A stretch of 13,250 nucleotides of DNA, taken from NCBI GenBank assembly GCA_000434635.1, contig HF988114.1, forward strand, positions 10,914 through 24,163, read 5' to 3'. Each line of letters starts with the position of its first letter. The first letter of the stretch is position 1. Below, one piece after another: positions 7,501-13,250 of the stretch. The position numbers were made by a program, and so were the translations under genes. The stretch is from Firmicutes bacterium CAG:110. Lineage in GTDB: Bacteria; Bacillota; Clostridia; Oscillospirales; Oscillospiraceae. The notes beneath the pieces are model-generated. The model was not told where the DNA came from, made no database searches, and worked only from the letters and a program-made list of their open reading frames with translations.

Positions 7501-10500
7501 CTTCGATGCTGACACGATCGGAACATACAGCATTTATTTCACGGCCAGCAAGGACGGCTATTCGGTATCGAGCAACCCCAAAATGCTGACCGTCACCAAG
7601 CTGAATCTCAGCAAAGCCGTAATCACGTTCCCCAACGGCAATGAAAGTGTCTATCAGCCTTATAACACCACCACCGGCGTGCCGCCCTATGTTGTAACGT
7701 ACAACGGCAGCGAGCTGAAAGCGGGAGTTGATTACACCGTCGTCCGCGGCGATTCCCGTTCCACTGTCGGCACCGCCACTCTGACCATCAAGGCGACAGA
7801 CGACGGCGACTACACCGGCCAGAAAACCGCCAGATGGACGGTCGCAGCTCACAAAGCAACGATCTCGGTCGGCGACATCATAAAGGCATACGATGGCACA
7901 ACAGACCTGCCCGCAAACGCGTCAATAAAGCTTAAGAGTGCGGATTCCCGCTATGCTCCTTCCGGCGGGCCACTTCCTCTGGCGGCTGGTGAGGATTACC
8001 AGATACTCAATGCCAGTTATGATTCCGCCAATGCAAGTGAGGACGAAAAGACCGTCTCCTTCACCATTAAGCTGACGGATAGGAACTATACCTTTGAAGA
8101 CGGCACGACGCAAAAGGACTTTGTGCTGAACGGCGCGGATGTGTCGCAGACTTTCAAGATCAATCAGGCCACTGTGACCCCGAACGAGATCACGCAGTAC
8201 GTTTTCAACGATTTGGCAAAGACCTACGAAGTCGATTTGAGAACGCTCCTGCCAGAGCTGCCTGTAGGCTGCGAGTACGGCAAGATCCATAATCGGGGCT
8301 GCGATTACCACTTTACGGATAGTACTTACCTCGACAGCAGCAACCATATATTCGTGTCAAACGAAGGCATTCTGACTCTGCCCATCGTGGCCGCGCACAG
8401 CGCGAATGTGAACGATCAGATCGGCACTTTGACCGTCCCGATTGTAAGCACGAACTATCAGCCGTTCGAGCTGACCATCAAGGTCGTCATTGGCCAGAGG
8501 ATCCCCCTCGATCAATCGGGCGTCAGCGTCAGCGCGACGGATATCACCTACGGTCAGGCGCTGGCAGAGAGCACACTCACGGCCACGGGTTCGATGATCT
8601 GCCCCCGCACACAGGCCGTGATTCCGGGTTCGTTCGCGTGGAAGGACGGCACCATCAAGCCCAACGCGGGCAGCTATGATGCCGAATGGACGTTCACCCC
8701 GGCGGAAGGCTACGAAGAATACGCCCCCGCGACCGGCACCGTGACCGTCACAGTCGAACCGGCAGAGCTGACGGGAGTTTCCGTGAGGGCACCCAGCACG
8801 TATTACACCGGCAAGCCGCAGCACGCATCGACAATCGCGTTTGGGCAAAGTGTAGACGGCACTACCGTGACGTTCACCTACAGCGACAAGGTAGACGGCG
8901 ACTATACTTCGGGCGGACCGACTTTCACCGACGCAGGCACGTACACCGTTTACTACAAAGCGGAAGCAGCAAACCACAAAACGGCTACCGGTACGTTCAC
9001 CGTAACCATTGCCCCGCTGCCGATCAGCCTTCTCTCCGTCGAAAGAATCTCCAAGTCCTACGACGGCACCGCAAACGTCACGCTTACCGCGAGCAGACTG
9101 ACGTTCTTCAGCAAGACGGCCAGTCGTTCGGGCATTATACTTCCCGATACGGCGCTCACCTTCTCTGACGCCCAGTTTACCATGAAGCAGGCGGACGGGA
9201 GCTACCTGCCCTCGCCGGACGTCGGAAACGGAAAGGCTCTTTCCTTCACCATGACGCTTGCGAACGACAACTATGTGTTTGAGGGCAAGCCGGAAGGCAC
9301 CAAAACGGTCAGTGACACTTTTGCAACCGACGATACGACCCGTTTCACCATCACCAAGGCCGACGCGCCCGTGCCGACAGACGGTACGCTGACCATCATC
9401 AACGGTCTGGAAAGAACCTACGAGGTCGATCTGGCGGCGCTGTTGTCTGCACTGGAAAGTCCCAAGTCCTACGGCGACATCGCCTATGGCGCGCCGACCA
9501 TCACCGTGGATGCCGGCTACTGCGACGCTGCCGCTGCGAAGATCGAAAACGGCAAGCTGATTCTGCCCATTCTGGCAAACCCGGTCAATACGGAGGGCAA
9601 TGTCGGCTCGGTGACGGTGATTGTCACAACCAGCAACTACGAGGACATCACCCTGACCGTCAACATCTTCGCAAAGAACAAGATCACGCCCGTTCCGGAT
9701 GGCGAGGTGACCGCAAGCGAGATCACCTACGGTCAGCCGCTGAATGCAAGCACGATCACGGGCAAGATGAAAGACCCCACCACCGGTGAAGAGGTTCCCG
9801 GCACCTTCACATGGACGGACGGCACGCTCATGTTCAACGCGGGCAGCCGTAAGGCCGAATGGACGTTCACCCCGGACGCGCCGGAGTACGCGACGGCCAC
9901 CGGAAAGGTGCGGGTCACGGTCAATCCCAAGTCCATTGTAGGTGCGGTCGTCACGCTGGAAGACACCTTCGTGTATGACGGGACGGAAAAATGTCCCCAG
10001 ATAATCAGTGTCGTTCTGGACGGCGTAACACTGACAGGCATTGGCGGAGGCACAGATTATGGCTTTTCCTGCAACAGAACGTCGCAGGTCGGCACATACT
10101 ACGATGATTTTTCTCTCAGCGGTCTGGGTAACTACACCGGCGAGATGAAGTTCACGTGGTCGATCACGCCAAGAGAAGTGACACCCACGATCACCGTCGC
10201 GGACGGCACCTATAACGGCGGAAATCCCGTTCAGCCGACCGTTACCCTCACAGACGACCTCGGCAATACCATTGACCCGAAGGAATACGACGTCTCCTAC
10301 AGCGATAACACAAACGCGGGTACTGCCACCGTTACCGTCACCGATAAGGAAGGCGGCAGCTATGTCCTCGGTACGGCCAGCACGACCTTCACGATCAACA
10401 AGGCCGCCGCGCCCGCGCTGACTGCCTATCAGGTCACCCAGAAGTACAGCCTGAAAACAGAGCAGACCATCACCCTCCCCGACCTCAAGAGTCTGGGAAT

Positions 10501-12277
10501 GCCCGATGACGCACAGGTATCCGACACGAACGCGTTCCACAGCGGGTCCTATTCTCCCGCGGGCAAGATCGAGAACGGTTGGGGCATTGACGTGAACACC
10601 GGCGCGATCACCTACGCTCTGGCGGACGGTGCCGCCGCTGGCGACGTCATCACCTTCATCCTTCTGGTTCGCTCCAAGAACTACGAGGACGCCACTGTTA
10701 CGGTCATCCTCACCCTGACGGAGCGGGACGCGCCCATCCTGACCCTGCCGGACATCATCACCGTGGACTACACCGGCGCGGAAATTCCCGTCAGCGCGGT
10801 CACCGGCAAGAGCGCCGCCTTTGACGGCAAGGATGTGCCGGGTACATGGAGCTGGAAAGCCGGTCAGGCGATCACCAACGCGACCGACACCGGCAGTAAG
10901 GCCATTGTCTTTACCCCCGCCGATCTGGTCAATTACCACCCGGTGGAGGGCGAGGTTTATGTCATCATCTCCCGCGTCGCGCCGGGCTATACCGCGCCCG
11001 CTGCCATTGACGGCCTGACCTACAGTGGCAGCGCGCAGGCGCTGGTCAGGGCAGGCTCCACCGCCCACGGCAAGCTGCTCTACAGCCTGAGCAAAGACGG
11101 CACCTACTCCGAGACCATCCCCACCGGCACGGACGCCGGGGAATACACCGTCTGGTACAAGGTCGCGGGCGACAGCAACCATAAGGATTCCCAGCCCGGG
11201 TCCATCACCGCAACCATCGCTCCCAAGACCGTGACCGCCACCGTGACGGTCAGCGGCGGTTCCCTCACCTACACCGGCGACCCGCTGAAGCCCAATGTCA
11301 TCGTGAAGGACGGCGACACGGTCATCAGCCCGGACGAGTACGACGTTTCCTACAAGGACAATGTGAACGCGGGAACCGCTACCGTGACCGTCAGGAACAA
11401 GGCAGGCGGCAACTACACCGTCAGCGGCAGCGCCACCTTCGAGATCGGCAAGGCCGCTTCCGAGGTCAGGACCGCCCCCGGGGCGAACGCCGGCCTTGTC
11501 TACAACGGCGGTGAACAGACCCTTATCACAGCCGGAACTGCCCTCGGCGGCAAGCTGAAATACCGTCTGGGCGAGACCGGCGAGTTCACAGAAGCGCTTC
11601 CCAAGGCCACGGACGCGGGCACCTACACCGTATACTGCATGGTCGAGGGCGACGGCAACCACCGCGACTCGGAGGTGCAGAGCCTTACCGTCACCATCGA
11701 TAAGGCAAAGGTCACGGTCAAGGCGTTGGACAAGCGCATCTACACCGATGACAAGGCCCCCGATCTGAGCAAGCCCGTACTGGACAAGGACTACACCGTC
11801 AGCGCCATGTTCGGCGAGGATGCGCTGACCGGCGACATAAAGCTCGCCTACGTGGACGCGAATGGCACTGAGATCACCCCCGACACGACGAAGGTCGGCA
11901 AGGTCATTATCCGCGCCAGCGGGCTGACCGCCCCCAACGGCAACTACACCGTCGTTTTCGTGGACGGCACGCTGACCATCGACGATCGCCCGGTCTACAC
12001 CATCAAGGCCACGGCAGGTATCCACGGCTCCATCACGCCCTCCGGCGACGTTGACGTCCTCCACGGCGGCAGCCAGACCTTCACCATCGCCGCGAACAGA
12101 GGCTACGCCATCTCCAACGTCAAGATCGACGGTGTGAGCATCGGCGCGGTGAAGTCCTACACCTTCGAGAACGTCACCGGCAACCACACCATTGAGGTCA
12201 CCTTCATGAAGGCCAACGGCAACCCCCAGACCGGCGTGATGGTGGACGAAGTCACCGGCGAGTACTATGTGGGGTAA
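4508..12277 (+). CDS. Giant secreted multi-domain surface protein (adhesin-like; Ig-like/MBG/YDG repeats)
   Basis: A 2589-residue exported protein, probably displayed on the cell surface for adhesion or ligand binding; no enzyme motif is seen. Start ATG 4508 has AGGAGG at 4497-4502. Approximate layout: signal peptide 1-25 (MKKRI, hydrophobic core, cleavage after SAFA); Gly-rich repeats 44-80; YDG-like 86-175; Ig-like 180-275; three beta-helix-like modules 290-935 with Cys/His knuckles between them; Ig-like 936-1032; then YDG, TYEVDL and ITYGQ modules duplicated over 1128-1812; YDVSY-type modules around Y1927 and Y2278; GLTYSG/GLVYNG modules around Y2172 and Y2332; MBG-like 2401-2492; an InlB-B/Listeria-Bacteroides-repeat-like module 2493-2571. 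It ends NPQTG (2572-2576) plus 13 residues, with no membrane anchor. A class B sortase follows 48 bp later. Coding is certain; domain names are by eye and the ligand is unknown. Confidence 0.93.
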   Translation: MKKRILSLFLALTLCLTLLPTSAFAEGGDVSISDGVIGGGETGGEGGGVLVPPGGSTGEGGGIYTPPGGPAEGGGGTYIPEEDTRTEIWCVSKPDSIGRSYDGTTDGGTIPIDLTFTDGTNEIKLKEGTGFTAKKTFDSADAGWHTVTVEIALIGEAAVKYKLKAGEEKFEIGGNINKAYPDLTVSLSKTTCTVGEKLLPLLSVEGAPEDAEVTYYYAPINSGYLEFEGSEAVPKIDENTAISEPGTYYVYAKTGETKNYKEERSATVELTVNEPVVEAASVTKADGTDGGTYESLPAALNAARDGDTVKLLANHTTNWSDVEAGEYSTLAVIKKTLTLDLNGWTVDYLEVGEVVPDEEGGILESTDGNLTIVNNIQDGSHGKIKDLQFVNGSLAIQSGQIGDSDEGNLTCNGNSGTVTISGGTVLGLTVGKGAAVTVSGGSEHAGNWYNDGTLNITDGTFGNVNFRNNGGTIAISGGTFSTIGNTDASSTIAPMSLLAPGYAFYKDNAVQDGSRHDFLQDVTVKEHTHTMVNSKCACGFSCTHTNAEGASTIGKDGKCTVCGTQFAAGIGETYYTDVPSALNAAADGQTVKLLANEMLPDGIYVSKTLTLDLDGHSLSGYSLNVGGLTTTSQVRTGKLTVIDSSGGNGAVGVTVRDGGTLVFNPENDSTTLLQLEVWGGIVELYGGKISRSGLRLNNNITLGNLLPQKAGLAYYRGDTQLTLEEAASQTCDLVVKLCSHGGKNGFDGTNCPYCNAPAVAQTALRNVEGDPWRNFADLQTALDADRDGGSTLSLLTDVTGDYTINGTRDTGIDLNGHSIHGTVTVKAATGMDTTTLSNTKNTTTASIDTVVAHMGANLAGSGFPAVIGTLKLAEGATWANILYEPNRLGYKVLNGDGTHKWYAPADVPAGSTELNNVIINRLPIPSKTLSLKVDGKNLTGSNPKVERGTTVRLCANCNAKDADVAIYVGEIGGDGIPTYIQKKAEYKKIGTMWYYVVDFDADTIGTYSIYFTASKDGYSVSSNPKMLTVTKLNLSKAVITFPNGNESVYQPYNTTTGVPPYVVTYNGSELKAGVDYTVVRGDSRSTVGTATLTIKATDDGDYTGQKTARWTVAAHKATISVGDIIKAYDGTTDLPANASIKLKSADSRYAPSGGPLPLAAGEDYQILNASYDSANASEDEKTVSFTIKLTDRNYTFEDGTTQKDFVLNGADVSQTFKINQATVTPNEITQYVFNDLAKTYEVDLRTLLPELPVGCEYGKIHNRGCDYHFTDSTYLDSSNHIFVSNEGILTLPIVAAHSANVNDQIGTLTVPIVSTNYQPFELTIKVVIGQRIPLDQSGVSVSATDITYGQALAESTLTATGSMICPRTQAVIPGSFAWKDGTIKPNAGSYDAEWTFTPAEGYEEYAPATGTVTVTVEPAELTGVSVRAPSTYYTGKPQHASTIAFGQSVDGTTVTFTYSDKVDGDYTSGGPTFTDAGTYTVYYKAEAANHKTATGTFTVTIAPLPISLLSVERISKSYDGTANVTLTASRLTFFSKTASRSGIILPDTALTFSDAQFTMKQADGSYLPSPDVGNGKALSFTMTLANDNYVFEGKPEGTKTVSDTFATDDTTRFTITKADAPVPTDGTLTIINGLERTYEVDLAALLSALESPKSYGDIAYGAPTITVDAGYCDAAAAKIENGKLILPILANPVNTEGNVGSVTVIVTTSNYEDITLTVNIFAKNKITPVPDGEVTASEITYGQPLNASTITGKMKDPTTGEEVPGTFTWTDGTLMFNAGSRKAEWTFTPDAPEYATATGKVRVTVNPKSIVGAVVTLEDTFVYDGTEKCPQIISVVLDGVTLTGIGGGTDYGFSCNRTSQVGTYYDDFSLSGLGNYTGEMKFTWSITPREVTPTITVADGTYNGGNPVQPTVTLTDDLGNTIDPKEYDVSYSDNTNAGTATVTVTDKEGGSYVLGTASTTFTINKAAAPALTAYQVTQKYSLKTEQTITLPDLKSLGMPDDAQVSDTNAFHSGSYSPAGKIENGWGIDVNTGAITYALADGAAAGDVITFILLVRSKNYEDATVTVILTLTERDAPILTLPDIITVDYTGAEIPVSAVTGKSAAFDGKDVPGTWSWKAGQAITNATDTGSKAIVFTPADLVNYHPVEGEVYVIISRVAPGYTAPAAIDGLTYSGSAQALVRAGSTAHGKLLYSLSKDGTYSETIPTGTDAGEYTVWYKVAGDSNHKDSQPGSITATIAPKTVTATVTVSGGSLTYTGDPLKPNVIVKDGDTVISPDEYDVSYKDNVNAGTATVTVRNKAGGNYTVSGSATFEIGKAASEVRTAPGANAGLVYNGGEQTLITAGTALGGKLKYRLGETGEFTEALPKATDAGTYTVYCMVEGDGNHRDSEVQSLTVTIDKAKVTVKALDKRIYTDDKAPDLSKPVLDKDYTVSAMFGEDALTGDIKLAYVDANGTEITPDTTKVGKVIIRASGLTAPNGNYTVVFVDGTLTIDDRPVYTIKATAGIHGSITPSGDVDVLHGGSQTFTIAANRGYAISNVKIDGVSIGAVKSYTFENVTGNHTIEVTFMKANGNPQTGVMVDEVTGEYYVG
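4637..4747 (+). repeat. Gly/Pro-rich tandem repeat after the signal peptide
   Basis: Residues 44-80 are about 2.7 copies of a 14-residue unit (GEGGGVLVPPGGST, GEGGGIYTPPGGPA, then a shorter EGGGGTYIP), a 42-nt period at DNA level with diverged codons. It sits between the signal peptide and the first folded module, where a flexible spacer would be expected. Such repeats can change copy number by slippage or recombination, although the diverged codons make this less likely. Confidence 0.8.
6113..6193 (+). other. Cys/His knuckle 1 in the surface protein
   Basis: Residues 536-562 carry C536, C538, C542, H544, C559 and C562; the core is C-x-H-x14-C-x2-C, preceded by HTHT (527-530). It lies between beta-helix modules 1 and 2. 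The spacing resembles a small zinc ribbon/knuckle. In an exported protein the cysteines could instead form disulfides. Confidence 0.6.
6719..6769 (+). other. Cys/His knuckle 2 in the surface protein
   Basis: Residues 738-754 read C-S-H then DGTNCPYC, i.e. C-x-H-x10-C-x2-C. This matches knuckle 1 with a shorter spacer and sits at the equivalent place, between beta-helix modules 2 and 3. C731 lies just upstream. A further CANC pair (C954, C957) follows module 3. Confidence 0.6.
7889..9943 (+). repeat. Duplicated three-module block (YDG, TYEVDL, ITYGQ) in the surface protein
   Basis: Two copies of the same module order occur. Copy 1: YDGTTD at residue 1128, KTYEVDL at 1238, ITYGQAL at 1346 (about 7889-8776). 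Copy 2: YDGTAN at 1518, RTYEVDL at 1636, ITYGQPL at 1739 (about 9056-9943). The offset between copies is 390-398 residues. Shared landmarks include NY-x-FE, LPI, TSNYEDITL/STNYQPFEL, PGSFAWKDGT/PGTFTWTDGT and EWTFTP. A third, degenerate TYEVDL/ITYGQ pair lies at about 10406-10983 (residues 1967-2159) with a different module in place of YDG. This is protein-level duplication with diverged DNA. Confidence 0.75.
10178..11710 (+). repeat. C-terminal repeated Ig-like modules of the surface protein
   Basis: Two module types recur. Type A, containing EYDVSY-x-DN-x-NAGTATVTV, is at about 10178-10405 and 11227-11463 (Y1927 and Y2278, 351 residues apart). Type B, beginning GLTYSG/GLVYNG and containing TDAGEYTVWYKV/TDAGTYTVYCMV then GD-x-NH, is at about 10984-11226 and 11464-11710 (Y2172 and Y2332, exactly 160 residues = 480 nt apart). 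Adjacent B-A-B order suggests duplication of an A+B unit. These resemble the stacked stalk domains of Gram-positive adhesins. Confidence 0.7.
12221..12274 (+). other. C-terminal NPQTG motif without a membrane anchor
   Basis: The last 18 residues read NPQTGVMVDEVTGEYYVG. NPQTG fits the class B sortase pattern (NPQTN in Staphylococcus aureus, NPKTG in Bacillus anthracis), and a class B sortase is encoded next door. A normal sorting signal would continue with about 20 hydrophobic residues and a basic tail; here only 13 polar, acidic residues follow. The tail also resembles the beginning of an SLH domain (VxVDVAxGxYYxxAV), so it could be what remains after loss of C-terminal SLH repeats. Confidence 0.6.
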
Positions 12278-12308
12278 CGCCCACCGCGTTTCGCGCGTCC
12301 GTTGGGCG
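12278..12308 (+). other. Intercistronic hairpin between adhesin and sortase genes
   Basis: CGCCCA (12278-12283) pairs with TGGGCG (12303-12308). After one mismatch CG (12285-12286) can pair with CG (12300-12301), or the alternative inner stem CGCG (12285-12288) / CGCG (12292-12295) can form. It starts right after the adhesin stop and ends before the sortase SD (GAGGAG, 12312-12317). No U-run follows, so it may lower or tune downstream expression rather than end transcription. Confidence 0.55.
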
Positions 12309-12325
12309 CGCGAGGAGACAAGCTT

Positions 12326-13183
12326 ATGAAGAAAAATGTCATGAAAATCTGCTGCGCGGTTCTGGCCATTGTGGTCATTGCCGCTCTGCTGATAGCGGTC
12401 AGGGGCTGCCACCGGGAGGAACCAATCGTTCCTCCCACCACCGCCCCGGCCACTGAGGCCACACAGACCGTCCCCACCGAAGCCGAGACCCAGCCCCCCA
12501 CGGTTCCCGTGGGGGAAGTCATCCCCACCGTGGATAAGCAGTCGGAGCTGGCCGCGGCCAGGAAGAAAAACCCCGACACCGTGGCGTGGCTGTACATCCC
12601 CGGCGCGGAGGTGGACGACCCCGTGATGCAGGCGGAGGACAACGGCCACTACCTGTGGCTGGGCGAGGACGGCGAGTACAGCACTTGGGGCTGCTACTAT
12701 GCCCACTGCGAAAACCATTTCGGCGGCCGGGACAAGCTGGACACCAACACCACGATTTTCGGCCACTCCGCCAGCAACTGCGACCCCAACGGCCCCAAGT
12801 TCACCAAGCTCTACCGGTACATGGACGCGGACTACGTGAAAGATCATCCCTACATTTACCTCTCCGTGACAGGGGAAGATCTGGTTTTCCAGATCACGGC
12901 GCTGTTCATCACGGACATTGAGTTCGACTACATTGTCCCCAATCCCACGGGAAGCGAGCTGACGGAGTTCTTCCGGACGGTCGCACGAAAGAACTGGCTG
13001 AACTTTGACGGCGTGACCTTCTCGGAGGGCGACACCGTCCTGACCCTCTCCACCTGCTGCCGGAAGTATGACACAGCCAAGACCGGCAACCAGCGTCTGG
13101 TGGTCATGGCGAAGCTGCTGCCGGAAGGCGCGACGGCACAGCCCTACACCGTCTCTCTGTCGGAAAATCCGGAGATGCCATAA
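12326..13183 (+). CDS. srtB: Class B sortase
   Basis: A 285-residue membrane-anchored cysteine transpeptidase that cleaves a sorting motif in exported proteins and joins the new C-terminus to the cell wall. One N-terminal membrane segment (about 8-25, ICCAVLAIVVIAALLIAV) leaves the enzyme outside the cell. A Pro/Thr/Glu linker (33-62) precedes the catalytic domain (about 70-270). Catalytic residues by family pattern are H147 (TTIFGHSAS), C244 in the class B signature TLSTC, and R257 (NQRLVVMAKL). FTKLYRYMDADYVKDH is also characteristic. ATG 12326 is chosen because GAGGAG (12312-12317) precedes it; the in-frame TTG at 12302 lies upstream of that site. It is 48 bp downstream of the giant surface protein ending in NPQTG, its likely substrate. 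A second Cys (C245) directly follows the catalytic one. Family assignment is firm; the substrate is inferred. Confidence 0.95.
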   Translation: MKKNVMKICCAVLAIVVIAALLIAVRGCHREEPIVPPTTAPATEATQTVPTEAETQPPTVPVGEVIPTVDKQSELAAARKKNPDTVAWLYIPGAEVDDPVMQAEDNGHYLWLGEDGEYSTWGCYYAHCENHFGGRDKLDTNTTIFGHSASNCDPNGPKFTKLYRYMDADYVKDHPYIYLSVTGEDLVFQITALFITDIEFDYIVPNPTGSELTEFFRTVARKNWLNFDGVTFSEGDTVLTLSTCCRKYDTAKTGNQRLVVMAKLLPEGATAQPYTVSLSENPEMP

Positions 13184-13218
13184 CAAAAACTTCCTGCACC
13201 GCTTTTACGGCGCAGGAA
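13184..13218 (-). terminator. Intrinsic terminator for a converging minus-strand gene
   Basis: Arms 13191-13201 and 13208-13218 form, in minus-strand RNA, an unbroken 11-bp stem including one G-U pair with a 6-nt loop, followed by GTTTTTG (complement of 13184-13190). On the plus strand the G-U becomes an A-C mismatch and no U-run follows. The orientation therefore points to a gene entering from the right, outside this window. Confidence 0.75.
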
Positions 13219-13234
13219 ATCGAGAAAGCGGCGG

Positions 13235-13250
13235 CTGCCCATACGGGCAG
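13235..13250. other. Inverted repeat cut by the window edge
   Basis: CTGCCC (13235-13240) and GGGCAG (13245-13250) form a perfect stem with an ATAC loop. The preceding GGCGG hints that the stem continues past the edge. It may be the plus-strand terminator of the regulator-adhesin-sortase unit, but the following bases are not available. Confidence 0.45.

Noticed and set aside
12302..12325. TTG start eight codons upstream for the sortase.
   Set aside because: The SD GAGGAG (12312-12317) lies downstream of this TTG and is correctly spaced for ATG 12326. The TTG codon falls within the intercistronic hairpin.
12404..12409. Possible lipoprotein processing at the Cys after the sortase membrane segment (VRGC).
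   Set aside because: Arg at -2 does not fit a lipobox, and class B sortases are normally anchored by the N-terminal helix.
8357..13186. A 1609-codon open frame on the minus strand, opposite the second half of the giant gene and the whole sortase gene.
   Set aside because: The plus strand holds a recognisable signal-peptide surface protein and a sortase with intact catalytic motifs. The minus frame is low-complexity (Asp, Gly, Val, Arg, His) with no recognisable domain. It stays open because the plus genes, G+C-rich here, rarely use the codons whose complements are stops in that register.

Overview
The window is G+C-rich, with strong Shine-Dalgarno sites, a class B sortase, a MalT-like LuxR regulator and a very large secreted protein of the kind found in gut Clostridia. 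This suggests a Gram-positive Firmicute, most likely an Oscillospiraceae/Ruminococcaceae-type organism. The assignment rests on gene content and style only, not on a marker gene.

Layout: (1) 1-155 is the control region of a transporter gene, with two exact 24-bp direct repeats, a weaker third copy and an extended -10 promoter. (2) 156-1526 encodes a MATE-family multidrug/cation antiporter. (3) 1527-2078 (552 bp) has no convincing gene. It holds a back-to-back run of hairpins (1570-1766) ending in a three-way-junction fold, then a terminator-like hairpin (1836-1890), then a good sigma-A promoter (1981-2008) and a leader of about 65 nt. I see nothing specific in 1527-1569, 1767-1835 or 1891-1980. 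(4) 2079-4442 encodes a MalT-like ATP-dependent LuxR regulator with a GTG start. (5) 4508-12277 encodes a 2589-residue secreted repeat protein: signal peptide, Gly-rich tandem repeats, three beta-helix-like modules separated by Cys/His knuckles, then many Ig-like/MBG/YDG-type modules, some arranged as a duplicated supermodule. (6) 12326-13183 encodes a class B sortase. (7) The right edge has a terminator for a converging minus-strand gene outside the window and an inverted repeat cut by the edge.

Genes 4-6 run in the same direction with gaps of 65 and 48 bp. They look like a self-contained surface-display cassette: an ATP/ligand-sensing activator, its giant adhesin-like target and a sortase that could attach it. 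The main puzzle is the adhesin's C-terminus. It ends in NPQTG plus 13 residues, which matches a class B sortase motif, but the hydrophobic segment and basic tail of a sorting signal are absent. The same residues could also be the remnant of a lost S-layer-homology domain.

The MATE gene appears to be a separate transcription unit, isolated from the cassette by the hairpin region.
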